A stretch of DNA of 64,000 nucleotides from Promethearchaeota archaeon. GTDB taxonomy: Archaea > Asgardarchaeota > Lokiarchaeia > Sigyniarchaeales > SOKP01. The translations under genes were made by a program, and so were the position numbers. How positions within the stretch are numbered: position 1 is the stretch's first letter; every line of letters starts with the position of its first letter. This document shows positions 18,657-29,353 of the stretch, piece after piece. The notes under the pieces are model-generated. The model was not told the DNA's origin, did not search any database, and worked only from the letters and a program-made list of their open reading frames with translations. The DNA is taken from assembly GCA_019058445.1 (NCBI GenBank), contig JAHPZA010000006.1, forward strand, positions 831,063-895,062, given 5' to 3'.

Positions 18657-18878
18657 ATGAAATTAATATCTGTTAATTTGCCTGAAGCCTATATTAAAGT
18701 TTTAGAATTATTGGTATCCGAAGGAAAGTTTCCAAATCGATCTGAAGCAATTCGCGTAGCGATAAGAGATTTAATTAAAACAGAATATTTAATTGAAGAA
18801 TCAGTTAAAAGAAATATCAGTCCTGCTTCAATAGAACAACAGATAGAGCATGAAATTCAAGATAAAATATTAGTCTAA
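18657..18878 (+). CDS. Ribbon-helix-helix transcriptional regulator
   Basis: Short DNA-binding protein of the CopG/NikR-N-terminal-like class. The N-terminal strand MKLISVNLPEAYIKVLELLV and the helix pair FPNRSEAIRVAIRDLIKTEY form the classic RHH dimer. A C-terminal acidic helix (IEQQIEHEIQDKI) follows. ATG 18657 is preferred over the GTG at 18645: it puts MKLISVNLP at the start, as in the family, and a GGTGA motif lies about nine bases upstream. Targets are unknown; RHH proteins often autoregulate. Confidence 0.85.
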   Translation: MKLISVNLPEAYIKVLELLVSEGKFPNRSEAIRVAIRDLIKTEYLIEESVKRNISPASIEQQIEHEIQDKILV

Positions 18879-19014
18879 ATTTATTTTTTTTTTCCTATTT
18901 TTTAAGTTTCTTAAAATTTCTGTTCCATGCAAAATTTTAAATAAAATAAATTAAAAATTAGTAATCCTAAATTTGGTGGCCTTTTAATAATTTTTTAATT
19001 AAATCATAAGTTTA

Positions 19015-22000
19015 TCACTTTTTTTCCATGAGTTCGCGAATTCTTCTCTTTCTTGCCTCCTTTCGAGCTGCAATCCTCTCTTTAAATTCCTCCTCTTCTT
19101 CTTTTAATGTTTTCTCCTTTTCTTCTAATTCTTCTTTTTTACGTTTAAATGATTCTTCTCGTGCGACTTGTTTATTTTCTAAGGTGCTAATATATCTAGT
19201 AATTGACATAATTTCACGAGACCATTCAGGACCAAGTTTCACAAAAATTTCTTTTGCCGTTGTGGCAAGATCTATTGCTTTCTTAAAATTATTGCGTCGC
19301 TCCTCTTTTTTACATTTATCCATGTATTCATATGCAAGTTCTGATGACAACTCTAAGGGTTTTCCTTCTTCTATTTCAATCCCCTCAATATCAGAGACAT
19401 CTTTTAATTGTCTTTTCTTTTCAATTCCTTCTCTTAATTCCTCAATTTTCGTCTCAATTTGTTCAATATATTGAATGCCAATTTTAGTTTCTTTCAGATT
19501 AAAAACTGATTCATTTAATTCTGATATTGCTTTCATAATTCGATTCTTAAGTAATGAGACATGTGCTTTGTCTAATGCTATATAGGCAGATTTAAATTTC
19601 TCTATATTCTCATTTTCATCAGGTTCTTCTAATACGATAAGTGGAACATGGCTTTTATTTTTTAACACATGAATTTGATTGTTAACATCAACAATTTCTT
19701 TATCCCAGCCAACTCTTTCCATCATTTTAATGATATCTTTCAATTTTAAAACTCCTTTATTGTATTTACCATTCTGTATTTCAATATTGGCTCTTTCTAA
19801 GTTTTCTTCTATTCTGTCTTTAAGTTTATCAGAGACTCGTAATTTTTTCAATTTCTCACGCTTTTCTTTTATTTTCGCAGTTTCTAGTTCTTTTCTTTGT
19901 TGCTCTGCTTCTAGCAGCATATTTTCAAGATCTTGTTTCTCCTGCATTTTTTTCTGCTTATATTCTTCAAGTCTTTTTTGTTTTGTCTCCTCCATTTGTA
20001 AAGTTAACAATAATTCGTTGTTAATTCGATTTACTTCGTGAATCCAATCTAATTCTTTAAAAATTTCTTGTGCTTCTATATAAGCATCATAAGCTTCCCT
20101 AAATTTCTTTTTCTCTAAAAGTTGGGTACCGTCCTCAAGGAGGGCATAAGCCCTTTCGGAAGCTTGACTTTCTTTTTCTTTTTGTTTTTGAATCTTTAGC
20201 ATTTCTTCTCTTTGAAGTTCTTGCTGTAGTCTTTCCAACTCCTTAGTTTTAGTTATTTCTTCTTCTAGCTCCATCTCTAAACGTCTCTTTTCTGCTTCCT
20301 CTTCTTCAATTGCCTTTTCTCTAAGTTCAAACTCCTTCTTTTTCCTCTTTATTACAGCTATCGATTCCTGAACCATTTTAAGTCCTTCTGCCCAATTAAT
20401 CTCAGATATTATGTTCTGACTCTGTTCGTATAATTCAATTGCAGAATCAAAATAATCTTGGTCTAATTGTCTTCTTGCTTGATCCATAAGACTAAATGCC
20501 TTAAATTTTTTGGACTCTAACTCTTTTTCTTGTTCTCTTTTTGCAAAAAGTGCCTCTTCTTTTAATTTTAATTGCTTCATCTCCTTTTCTCTTTGCTTCT
20601 TAAGGATACGTTGTTGTTCCTCCAACTCGCGTTTTTGTTTTTCGATTTTTTTGGTTTCTAAAGCTCTTAATTTCTTATCTGCTTCCATTTTTTCTTTATA
20701 ATAATTTATCGTGTTTATAAGGTCTATTGCTTGATCCTCCCATCCAATTTCTTCAAAGATGGTTCGAGCATTGCGATACATTTTTATAATCTCTTCGAAA
20801 GGAGGTTCTGGGAATATGCCGTCTTTAAGATCTAACTCATATCTTTTTGCCATACTTTCAGCATTATCGATTATTTGAAACGCTTCATTTGATAACTCTT
20901 CTTGTTGTCTTTTTTGTTCTTCTAATGCCAAAGCCTTCTTTTCCCTTTCTCTCTGAGCTCTCTCTGCTTTTGATTTTACAGCTAAAGGTCTAACTATTTC
21001 TCTTTCAGCTTTACTTTTTTCAAATGCTCGTAATTTTTCATCTTTTTCTTGCTTATCTTTGTAATAATTTATAGTGTTAATGAGTCCATTTGCTTCATTA
21101 TCCCATTGATTGTCTTGAAATATTTGTCTTGCTTGTCTATATAATTTTATCGCTTCCTCGTAAGGACTTTCAAATTGTAAGATGTTCTTTTCTACTTTTA
21201 GCCTTAATTCATATTCTTTCACTAATTTTTCTGCTCTATCAATAAGAGAAAAACCATCATCAAAAAACTTCTCTTTCTCTCTTTTTTTAGCCTCTAATAT
21301 CTTTATTTTACTTTCATCAATTGCTTTAGAATCTTGGGTTTTTAGATATTCCATGAGTTCTCTGCTTTTAGTTTCCTTTTGCGCCTCAAATTCTCGTAAT
21401 TTATTATCTTTTTCTAACTTCTCCTCATATAATTGGATTTGGCTATTAAATACGAAAGCCTGGTCTATCCATCCTTTTTCCTTAAGATTCTGATATACAT
21501 CTTTATAGATATTAATAATTTCGGGATAGGGACATTTTTCTTCAAATTTCCCTTGTCGTATAGCAAATTCATATTTTCTTGCTGTCTCCTCTGCTCGGTC
21601 AACTTTCGAACTTATCTCTCTCTGAAAATTTTCTTCTTCTGCTAAAGTTTCGTATTTCTCTTCCACAGCTTTTATTCTTTTCGCTTCACCCTCTAATTCT
21701 TGCTCAGCTTTTATTAAAAATTGTTCCTCAAAATCTTTTTGTTTCTGTAGTTTTAACCTTTCAATTTCTCGCAATTTTTTATCTTGCTCGTATTTATCTT
21801 GATATAACTGAATTTGTCGCCGATAAATAGCAGCTTCATCACTCCATCCCTTTTCTAAGAGTTTTTTCTTTACTTGTTCATAGAGTTCTATTATCACGGA
21901 ATAAGGACAAGATTCCTCAAATTTCCCCCTTCGAAGTGAAAGCTCATACTTTCTTGCCATTGAATCTGCCTCATCAACCATTTTCGCGATTTCGTTCTCA

Positions 22001-25000
22001 AAATTTTCTTCTTCAATTTCTCTTTGATATTGCTCCTCTACTGCTTTTAATTTTTCTAAATCTTCTTCTAATTGCTTATCCTCTTTCTGAATCTTTCGAA
22101 GTTCTTCAAATTCTTTTTGTTTTTGGGCTTTTTGAGCTTCAATTTCACGAAGTCTCTTATCATTTTCTAGTTTACCTATATAATAATTCACCTGTTTAGT
22201 ATAAATATTCGCTTGCTCAGACCAGCCTCTTTCAATTAATTTATTCTTTGCTTCTGTGTAAAGATCAATTATCTCTTGATATGGACAGTTTTCTTCGAAT
22301 TTTCCTAGTCGGATGGCAAATTCATACTTTCTTGCCATTTCTTCCGCTTGATCGACCATTTTAGCAATTTCATTTTCAAAATTCGCATCTTCTAATTCTT
22401 TTTGATATATTTCTTCTGCTAATTTTAACTTTTCCAAATCTGCTTTTATTTGTTTGTCATCTTCTTTTATCTTAATAGAATCCTCATATACTTTTTGTTT
22501 TTGAGCTTTTTGAGCTTCTATCTCTCTTAATTTTTTATCTTTTTCTAACTTCCCTAAATAGAGATTTATTTGCTTCGCATAAATTAAAGCTTGTTCAGAC
22601 CAACCTCTTTCAACTAATTTATTCTTCGCATCAGAATAAATCTCAATTACTTCCTGATAAGGGCATATCACTTCAAACTTTCCTTGTCTAATGGCAAATT
22701 CATATTTTCTTACCATTTCTTCAGCTTTATTGACCATATTTGTTATCATAGTTTGGAACTTTTCATCTTCAAGTTCCTTTTGATATTGAATTTCTGCGGT
22801 TTTTAATTTTTCTTCGTCCTTCTTTAGCATTTTCAACTCTTGCTTGGATTTAAAAGTTTCTTCAAACTCTTTCTGTTTTTGAGCTTTTTGAGCTTCTATC
22901 TCCCTTAATTTTTTATCTTTCTCTAATTTTCCTAGGTAAAGATTAATTTGTTTAGTATAATTGTTGGCTTGCTCAGACCAGCCTCTTTCAATTAATTTAT
23001 TTTTTACTTCGGTGTAAATGTCAATTATTTCTTGATATGGACAGGTTTCCTCAAAATTCCCTTGTCGTATTGCAAATTCATATCTTCTTGCTATTTCTTC
23101 TGCTTTATTAACCAATTCAGTAATCTTCTTTTGAAATACATCTTCTTCAAAATCTTTGCGATGTCTTTCCTCAACTTCTTTTAAGTGGTCTAAATTTGTC
23201 TTTAATTGTCCATTTTCCGTGCTTGCTTTGATGAGTTCTTCATATTCCAATTGTTTTTTTAATTTTTGACCCTCAATCTCTCGTAATATTATATCTTTTT
23301 CTAATTTTTCTTTTATTAATTTAATCTGGTTACCATAAATCATTGCCTCCTCTTTCCAATCTCTCTCCAGTAATTGTTTTCTAATATCTTCATAAATTTC
23401 AATTACATTTTGATAGGGAGGCTCTGATTCGAAATTTCCCTTTTTAATTTCCGCTTCATAATCTCGAATCATTTTTTCTGCTTTAGTAACTTTTCCATCA
23501 ATCTGGTTCTGAAAAGTTTCATCTTCAGCCTCTTTCTTAATCCTCTCTTGAGCAAAAAGTATTTTTTTATATTCAGATCTCTTACGTTCTCCTAATTTCA
23601 TCGCTTCTAAATGTGCCTTTTCTTTCTCGGTCTTGTGAGCTTCAATTTCTCTTAAGAATTGGTCTTTTTCTAATTTATCGTTAAGTATTTTGATTTGATT
23701 CTGATATATTATTGCCTGATCGTTCCAATTACGCTCAATTAGCTTTTGTCTGATATCTCTATAAACCTTTATCACATCCTTATAAGGAGGTTCTAGGTTG
23801 AAATTTCCTTTCTTTATTTCAAGCTCATAATTTCTAATTAATTTCTCTGCTTCAGATATCTGACTTTCTATCTGGTTCTGAAAAATTTCGTCTTCTAACT
23901 CTTTTCTTAATTTCTCATCAGCAGCTTTCAATTTTTTATGCTTAGACTTTTTACGTTCACTTAATTTCATTGATTCTAAATATTCGGCGTCCTTTTGTTT
24001 TTTCTGAGTTTCAATTTCGCGCAATCGCTCATCATGAGTTTGTTTTTCTCTTAATAGCTTAATTTGATTTGAGTAGATATTTGCTTGCTCATTCCAGTTA
24101 CGCTCCAATAATTGTTTTTTAATATCTTCATAAACTTCTATTACTTTTAGATATGGAGGTTCTGATTCGAAATTTCCCTTTTTAATTTGAATCTCATATT
24201 CTCTAATCTGATTTTCTGCCCTTGTGACTCGTTCAGTAATCTGATCTTGAAATTGTTCATCCTCCATATCTCTCATTAATTTATCTTCTACTGCTTTCAT
24301 TTTGCCCTCATCGATTTTTCGTTTTTCTCTGAGCTTTAAAGAGTCTTGATATTCTTTCTCTTTTTCCCTTTTTTGAACCTCAATTTTCCGTAACTTTTCA
24401 TCTTGTGTGATCTTCTCTTGAACTAGTTTAATCTGATTTAGATATATATTCGCTTGTTCATTCCAATTATGTTCTAATAATTCCTTTCTAATCTCTCTAT
24501 AAATCCCCAACACGTTTAGATAAGGAGGTTGTGATTCGAAATTTCCTTTTTTAATTTGAATCTCATATTCTCTAATCAGATTTTCTGCCTTAGTAACTCG
24601 TTCAGTAATCTGATCTTGAAATTTTTCATCCTCCAAGTCTCTCATTAGTTTATCTTCAACAGCTTTCATTTTGCTCTCATCGATTTTCTTTTCTTTCCTG
24701 ACTTTTATTGCTTCTTGGTATTCTTTATCTTTTTCTATTTTTTGAGCTTCTAATTCTCTTAGCTTCTGGTCGGACACTTGTTTGTCTTTTACTAATTTGA
24801 TCTGATTTAAATATATATTCGCTTGCTCAATCCAGTTACGTTCTAAAAATTGTTTTCTAATATCTTCATATATTTCTAAAACATTTTGATAGGGGGGTTC
24901 ATTATCAAAATTCCCTTTTTTAATTTGAATCTCATATTCTCTAATCAGATTTTCTGCCTCAGTAACTCGTTCAGTAATTTCATCTTGAAATTTTTCATCT

Positions 25001-25818
25001 TCCATATCTCTCAATAGTTTATCTTCAACTGCTTTCATTTTGCCCTCGTCGATTTTCTTTTCCTTCCTGACTTTTATTGCTTCTTGGTATTCTTTATCTT
25101 TTTCTATTTTTTGAGCTTCTAATTCCCTTAGCTTCTGGTCGTTCGCTTGTTTCTCTTTTATTAATTTGATCTGATTTAAATATATATTCGCTTGCTCAAT
25201 CCAGTTACGTTCTAATAATCTATTTCTAATATCTTCATAGATCTCTATTACCTCTTGGAATGGGGGCTCTGATTCGAAATTTCCTTTTTTTATCTCCAAT
25301 TCATAATTCCGTAAAAGATTTTCCGCGTCAGTTACTTTTTTATCAATATCTTCTTGTAATTTTTCGTCCTCAAACTCTTTTTTATATTTTTTTTCTACTG
25401 CTTTTAGCTTTTCAATATCAATTTCTTCTTGTTTTTTAATTTTGAATGAATCTTGATATTCTCTCTCTTTTTCTCTTTTTTGAGCCTCAATATTACGTAA
25501 CTTGTTATCTTGTGCTTGTTTCTGATTTAAAATTTTGATTTGATTTGAATACACATTTGCTTGCTCATTCCATCCTTTTTCAAGCAACTGCTCTCTAATA
25601 TTAGTATAAATCTCTATTACATTTTGATAAGGTGGGTTAATATCGAAATTTCCTTTTTTAATTTTCAACTCATATTCTCTGATTAATTTATCCGCTTCTG
25701 TAATTTGCTCATCAATTTGTTTCTGAAATTTCTCATCTTCAAATTGTTTTTTGTATTTATCCTCAACTTTCTTCAGTTTTTTTATTTCAGATTCTTCTTT
25801 CTGATTGTCTTCGTCCAT
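19015..25818 (-). CDS. Giant coiled-coil/TPR-like repeat protein
   Basis: 2267-residue, highly charged, entirely helical protein with no signal peptide or membrane segment. About fourteen copies of a ~123-residue unit run from the N-terminus. Each has a long Lys/Glu coiled-coil arm (e.g. KLRELEAQKIEKDKEYQEAI), an acidic EDEKFQ.I helix and a TPR-like helix pair around KKGNFESEPPYQNVIEIYED and the following LLERNW. About five shorter TPR-like units follow (e.g. LDQDYFDSAIELYEQSQNII), then a basic C-terminus. Units 3-5 are nearly identical in DNA, implying recent duplication. Likely a cytosolic scaffold or filament-forming protein; a related 580-residue protein is encoded just upstream. Function inferred from architecture only. 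Confidence 0.82.
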   Translation of the reverse strand: MDEDNQKEESEIKKLKKVEDKYKKQFEDEKFQKQIDEQITEADKLIREYELKIKKGNFDINPPYQNVIEIYTNIREQLLEKGWNEQANVYSNQIKILNQKQAQDNKLRNIEAQKREKEREYQDSFKIKKQEEIDIEKLKAVEKKYKKEFEDEKLQEDIDKKVTDAENLLRNYELEIKKGNFESEPPFQEVIEIYEDIRNRLLERNWIEQANIYLNQIKLIKEKQANDQKLRELEAQKIEKDKEYQEAIKVRKEKKIDEGKMKAVEDKLLRDMEDEKFQDEITERVTEAENLIREYEIQIKKGNFDNEPPYQNVLEIYEDIRKQFLERNWIEQANIYLNQIKLVKDKQVSDQKLRELEAQKIEKDKEYQEAIKVRKEKKIDESKMKAVEDKLMRDLEDEKFQDQITERVTKAENLIREYEIQIKKGNFESQPPYLNVLGIYREIRKELLEHNWNEQANIYLNQIKLVQEKITQDEKLRKIEVQKREKEKEYQDSLKLREKRKIDEGKMKAVEDKLMRDMEDEQFQDQITERVTRAENQIREYEIQIKKGNFESEPPYLKVIEVYEDIKKQLLERNWNEQANIYSNQIKLLREKQTHDERLREIETQKKQKDAEYLESMKLSERKKSKHKKLKAADEKLRKELEDEIFQNQIESQISEAEKLIRNYELEIKKGNFNLEPPYKDVIKVYRDIRQKLIERNWNDQAIIYQNQIKILNDKLEKDQFLREIEAHKTEKEKAHLEAMKLGERKRSEYKKILFAQERIKKEAEDETFQNQIDGKVTKAEKMIRDYEAEIKKGNFESEPPYQNVIEIYEDIRKQLLERDWKEEAMIYGNQIKLIKEKLEKDIILREIEGQKLKKQLEYEELIKASTENGQLKTNLDHLKEVEERHRKDFEEDVFQKKITELVNKAEEIARRYEFAIRQGNFEETCPYQEIIDIYTEVKNKLIERGWSEQANNYTKQINLYLGKLEKDKKLREIEAQKAQKQKEFEETFKSKQELKMLKKDEEKLKTAEIQYQKELEDEKFQTMITNMVNKAEEMVRKYEFAIRQGKFEVICPYQEVIEIYSDAKNKLVERGWSEQALIYAKQINLYLGKLEKDKKLREIEAQKAQKQKVYEDSIKIKEDDKQIKADLEKLKLAEEIYQKELEDANFENEIAKMVDQAEEMARKYEFAIRLGKFEENCPYQEIIDLYTEAKNKLIERGWSEQANIYTKQVNYYIGKLENDKRLREIEAQKAQKQKEFEELRKIQKEDKQLEEDLEKLKAVEEQYQREIEEENFENEIAKMVDEADSMARKYELSLRRGKFEESCPYSVIIELYEQVKKKLLEKGWSDEAAIYRRQIQLYQDKYEQDKKLREIERLKLQKQKDFEEQFLIKAEQELEGEAKRIKAVEEKYETLAEEENFQREISSKVDRAEETARKYEFAIRQGKFEEKCPYPEIINIYKDVYQNLKEKGWIDQAFVFNSQIQLYEEKLEKDNKLREFEAQKETKSRELMEYLKTQDSKAIDESKIKILEAKKREKEKFFDDGFSLIDRAEKLVKEYELRLKVEKNILQFESPYEEAIKLYRQARQIFQDNQWDNEANGLINTINYYKDKQEKDEKLRAFEKSKAEREIVRPLAVKSKAERAQREREKKALALEEQKRQQEELSNEAFQIIDNAESMAKRYELDLKDGIFPEPPFEEIIKMYRNARTIFEEIGWEDQAIDLINTINYYKEKMEADKKLRALETKKIEKQKRELEEQQRILKKQREKEMKQLKLKEEALFAKREQEKELESKKFKAFSLMDQARRQLDQDYFDSAIELYEQSQNIISEINWAEGLKMVQESIAVIKRKKKEFELREKAIEEEEAEKRRLEMELEEEITKTKELERLQQELQREEMLKIQKQKEKESQASERAYALLEDGTQLLEKKKFREAYDAYIEAQEIFKELDWIHEVNRINNELLLTLQMEETKQKRLEEYKQKKMQEKQDLENMLLEAEQQRKELETAKIKEKREKLKKLRVSDKLKDRIEENLERANIEIQNGKYNKGVLKLKDIIKMMERVGWDKEIVDVNNQIHVLKNKSHVPLIVLEEPDENENIEKFKSAYIALDKAHVSLLKNRIMKAISELNESVFNLKETKIGIQYIEQIETKIEELREGIEKKRQLKDVSDIEGIEIEEGKPLELSSELAYEYMDKCKKEERRNNFKKAIDLATTAKEIFVKLGPEWSREIMSITRYISTLENKQVAREESFKRKKEELEEKEKTLKEEEEEFKERIAARKEARKRRIRELMEKK
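23300..25740. repeat. Tandem 369-bp intragenic DNA repeats
   Basis: Direct DNA repeats with a 369-bp (123-codon) period inside the giant coiled-coil gene. For example, 24661-24771 and 25030-25140 differ at only about five of 111 positions. Older units upstream and downstream are recognisable only at protein level. This marks ongoing expansion or contraction of the array by recombination. Confidence 0.75.
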
Positions 25819-26061
25819 TTTTCTCCACTATTAATTGGCATTTTATAAGAATTATATATTAATATAATAGTTTAGGAATTCTTAAAAATTCCCTATGATT
25901 CATGAAATCTATTTTAAAGATATATAAGTTAAATTATCTTTTAGAAACTAGAGAAAATTTAAAGCATATATAATTTACTTTTATTCGATTTCTTGTTACT
26001 TCAATTGAATATCTTTAAATATAAAAATTAAGATCTATATTTCGTTTTTCCAAAAAGGATT

Positions 26062-27804
26062 TTATCTTTGCAATTTATGAGCCTCAATATCCCTTAAAAT
26101 TTTATCGCGTTCATATTTTTCAGTGTAGACCTGAATTTGGCTCACATAAATCATTGCTTGGTCCTTCCAACCTTTTTGAAGTAGCATCTCGCGCAATTTT
26201 TCATAGATTTCTATAATTTTAAGATAGGGTGCTTCCAATTCGAGAAGTTTTTTCTCTCTTATAGCTTTCTTTTTTTTAGCTTCATAATCTCTTTCCATTT
26301 TATCAGCTTCTTCAACTAAGGAAGTAATTAAATTTTGAAATTTTGCCTCTTCAATCTCACCCTTATATTTACTTAAGATTTTCTCATCGAGGTCTTTTAA
26401 TTTTTCAGCATCATCAGCTTTTAATTTCAAGGAATCTATATAGGCTTTTTCTTTTTCTTTTTTTTGAGCTTCAACTGCCCTTAATTTATTATCGTTCTCC
26501 AGTTTTGAATTATAAATCCTGATTTGGTTAGTGTAAATATCAACTTGATCCATCCATTCCCTTTCTATTAATTTTTGGCGAATTTCAGTATAAATATCTA
26601 TTACTTTCTGGTATGGCGGATCCACTTTAAAGTTCCCTTTCTTTATCTCTAATTCATAATTTCTTACCATTTTTTCAGTGTTTCCTACAGTTTCAGTTAT
26701 AAAATTTTGGAATTTCTCATCTTCAAACCCTTTTTTTAGCTTAGCTTCAATGCTCTTAAATCTCTCTTCTCTCTTACTATCTTCTTCTAATTCTCTCGTT
26801 ACTTTCCCTGTTCTCATTATATCTTGGTATTCTCGATCTTTTTTAGCTTTCGTGGCTTCTAATTCCCTAATTTTTATATCTTTTGTCAATTTCTCTTTGT
26901 ATATTTGGATTTGATTTGCATAAATTTTTGCTTGGTCAACCCATCCTCTTTCAATAAGCAATTTGCGTGCTTCTTCATACATTATTATTACATCAGGATA
27001 TACACATTGGTCTTCGAATTGACCATCTTTTAACGCTCTTAATTTTTGTGATTCATATTCACGAGCCATTTTATTCGCTCTGTTCACCAGATCTGTAATC
27101 CTTCTTTGCAGTTCTTCATCCTCAAATTCTTTTTTATATCTCTCTTCAACAGATTTTAATCTCTCAATCTCTACCTCTAATGTATCTCCCTCCTGCGCTA
27201 CCCTTTTTTCCGCAATTTGGTCACTTGGTTGTGTATAAGCTTTTGAATTTACTGTGAAGTCAACTTCCTCTTGTTCTTTCTTGGGTTCTCGTAGAAATTT
27301 AGCTTTAGAAACATAACATTGTTCAATTAATTTATAGATATTTTCAGCTTCAGAACTCCGATTATTCTCATTAAGTATTGTTATTGCTTCATCATACTTA
27401 CTAAGCGCCTCTTCAAATTTATGTGTCTCAACAAGTGCTTTTGCCACCTCAACTAGTTGTTCTGCTGTCGGAGCAGAGGTCGTCTCAGATATCTTTTGTT
27501 CCGGAGCCATTTTAATTATTTCTTTTTCTTGATCTGCTGAAATTGCTCCTGCTACTGAAACGATTTTATCTTTATCAGTTTCCTTCTTATCATCATCTTT
27601 CTTGTTTTCTTTTAAATTATATATTTCTGCAATCTTTTTTCTTAAAGCATTTACCTCTTCTTCTTTGTTAATTTGCTCATATAATCTTAGAGCTTTTCGC
27701 AAGATTTCAATAGAATCATCATATAATTTCAAATCTAACAAGGAGATTGCATGTCGTGCTAATTCTAAAGCTTCTTGATTTATTTTTTCTTCCATATTCC
27801 TCAT
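26062..27804 (-). CDS. Coiled-coil/TPR-like protein, shorter relative of the giant repeat protein
   Basis: 580-residue cytosolic protein. The N-terminal ~150 residues have two ordinary TPR-like pairs (LKLYDDSIEILRKALRLYEQ; ETHKFEEALSKYDEAITILN). A linker follows, then three units of the same ~123-residue repeat as the next gene. These are marked by GQFEDQCVYPDVIIMYEE, KKGNFKVDPPYQKVIDIY and LELEAPYLKIIEIYEKLR. It reads first, 243 bp before the giant gene on the same strand, so the pair arose by duplication and may be co-expressed. The C-terminus (RDIEAHKLQR) stops mid-unit compared with the neighbour, as if the array was cut there. Confidence 0.8.
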   Translation of the reverse strand: MRNMEEKINQEALELARHAISLLDLKLYDDSIEILRKALRLYEQINKEEEVNALRKKIAEIYNLKENKKDDDKKETDKDKIVSVAGAISADQEKEIIKMAPEQKISETTSAPTAEQLVEVAKALVETHKFEEALSKYDEAITILNENNRSSEAENIYKLIEQCYVSKAKFLREPKKEQEEVDFTVNSKAYTQPSDQIAEKRVAQEGDTLEVEIERLKSVEERYKKEFEDEELQRRITDLVNRANKMAREYESQKLRALKDGQFEDQCVYPDVIIMYEEARKLLIERGWVDQAKIYANQIQIYKEKLTKDIKIRELEATKAKKDREYQDIMRTGKVTRELEEDSKREERFKSIEAKLKKGFEDEKFQNFITETVGNTEKMVRNYELEIKKGNFKVDPPYQKVIDIYTEIRQKLIEREWMDQVDIYTNQIRIYNSKLENDNKLRAVEAQKKEKEKAYIDSLKLKADDAEKLKDLDEKILSKYKGEIEEAKFQNLITSLVEEADKMERDYEAKKKKAIREKKLLELEAPYLKIIEIYEKLREMLLQKGWKDQAMIYVSQIQVYTEKYERDKILRDIEAHKLQR

Positions 27805-28069
27805 ATTAGATATTATTTGTTCCGAATAGGCAAATAGATGACACTAAATTTTTTTTTCCTCAACAATTTATTCCTGATTGATAACCTAATTCAAATAAAA
27901 TAAGTTATTAATAAAGAGCTATTAAACCTAATTCTATTCTTCTATTATATTAAATAGTTTTTTAATATTTTAAACTTATTAGTTATGATATAAATTGAAA
28001 AGTATAAAAATTTTATAGAAAATCGAAATTATAGTATAGGAAAACAGGACTAAGATAATTTATATTGAG

Positions 28070-28468
28070 CTAAAGCTCAAAATCCTTGAAGTTTCTATTA
28101 AGAACTTCATCACAAATCTGTCCGCCCTCGCTAGTTAAAATCCATCCAGAGGACTCTTGCGTTATAAGCCCTAAATTCTCAACCTCATTTAAAATTTTTT
28201 TAATTTCCGCATCAGTTTTATGAATATTAAAATCAACATTTAAACTTAGGATAATATCATCAATTTTAACAGGACCACCAAGTTCATCTTCCATTACTCC
28301 GATAGCTGCGATAATTTCTCTTTGTTCTAACATCGTTTTATCCATTTTTCCAGATACTTCATCAAGAAGCCACGGATGTTTAGCTAACATCTTTTTAATT
28401 TTTGATTCGTCTCCAGAACGAAAAATAGCCTCAAATTCTTCTCTTATTTTCTTTTTTTTCTTCCCCAT
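28070..28468 (-). CDS. Winged-helix-like hypothetical protein
   Basis: 132-residue basic-to-acidic protein. The lysine-rich N-terminus (MGKKKKKIREEFEAIF) could contact nucleic acid. The second half resembles a winged helix: helix GVMEDELGGPVKIDDIILSL, helix TDAEIKKILNEVENLGLI and a wing TQESSGWILTSEGGQI. The last matches the turn-plus-hairpin pattern common in archaeal wHTH proteins. No recognised family name. It lies downstream of the proteasome alpha gene on the same strand with a 165-bp AT-rich gap. Confidence 0.62.
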   Translation of the reverse strand: MGKKKKKIREEFEAIFRSGDESKIKKMLAKHPWLLDEVSGKMDKTMLEQREIIAAIGVMEDELGGPVKIDDIILSLNVDFNIHKTDAEIKKILNEVENLGLITQESSGWILTSEGGQICDEVLNRNFKDFEL

Positions 28469-28633
28469 TGAGGTTACCTTGATTTTTTAGGATTCTCCTA
28501 GAATAACTCTTAGTTATTATAATATTTTTTCTTAACACTAATAAATCTTAACTTATTAGATTAAATTCAAGTTATTAATTTAGGTGTAATTAATTTTAAA
28601 GATTATATAATTAAATGATTTGAAAAAAAGAGC

Positions 28634-29353
28634 TTATATTAATTCAGATATGTATTTCCCAACTTCTTCTTTTGAACATAATTTAAACTTTTTATCCTCT
28701 GATTTAATATAAGCAATCCTAATATTTTCTTTACTTAAATCTTCATCAATAGATTCTTTGAGAGCATTGAGAGCTAAATTTATAATATCACTAAAACTCA
28801 TATCTTCTTTATAGTTGTTTTGAATATATTCCCTTGCTTGAGCTTCCCCACTTCCCAATGCATACGCTTTATAAGGTCGATATATTCCACTCGGAGATGT
28901 AGTATAAATCTGGGTACCAGTACTATCAACGGCAATAAAAAACAATGAACATCCAAAAGGCCTAATGCCTCCGTATTGAGTATATATTTGTTTTAAATCC
29001 GCAATAGATTTAACCAGCATATTTAACCTAACCGGTTCATCATAAGTTAATCGGAAAGATTGTGCTTGGACTCGAGCATAATTTATTAATACTCTTGAAT
29101 CCGCGTGTAATCCTGAAATTGCCACGCCAATATGCTCGTCAACCTGAAATATTTTATCTATGGAATCCGGATCCATTAATTTTGAAGGAATTTTAATTTG
29201 AGCGGCTAAGCATACGCCTTCCTTAGATCCAATCGCAACGGCTAAGGTACCACGTCTTACTGCCTCTAATGCATATTCAACTTGATATAGGCGCCCCTCT
29301 GGACTAAAAACTGTAAGGGCCCGATCATATTTAATTTGTCCACCGCCGAACAT
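28634..29353 (-). CDS. psmA: Proteasome subunit alpha
   Basis: Alpha subunit (239 aa) forming the outer gating rings of the 20S proteasome. The alpha signature YDRALTVFSPEGRLYQVEYALEA is intact near the N-terminus, preceded by the gate peptide MFGGGQIK. GTLAVAIGSKEGV and the later GIRPFGCSLFFIAVD and YKAYALGSGEAQA are standard. The N-terminus keeps the extended alpha-type helix and no processed Thr, so this is not a beta subunit. No beta subunit lies in the window. Transcribed from the intergenic region shared with the small GTPase gene on the same strand. Confidence 0.96.
   Translation of the reverse strand: MFGGGQIKYDRALTVFSPEGRLYQVEYALEAVRRGTLAVAIGSKEGVCLAAQIKIPSKLMDPDSIDKIFQVDEHIGVAISGLHADSRVLINYARVQAQSFRLTYDEPVRLNMLVKSIADLKQIYTQYGGIRPFGCSLFFIAVDSTGTQIYTTSPSGIYRPYKAYALGSGEAQAREYIQNNYKEDMSFSDIINLALNALKESIDEDLSKENIRIAYIKSEDKKFKLCSKEEVGKYISELI

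Noticed and set aside
19028..22199. Several plus-strand ORFs rich in Ser, Phe and Leu inside the giant gene
   Set aside because: They are antisense shadows of the Lys/Glu-rich coiled-coil repeats.
19015..25818. Regular repeats as a CRISPR or satellite array
   Set aside because: The period is 369 bp, the copies encode a continuous protein repeat and there are no short direct repeats with unique spacers.
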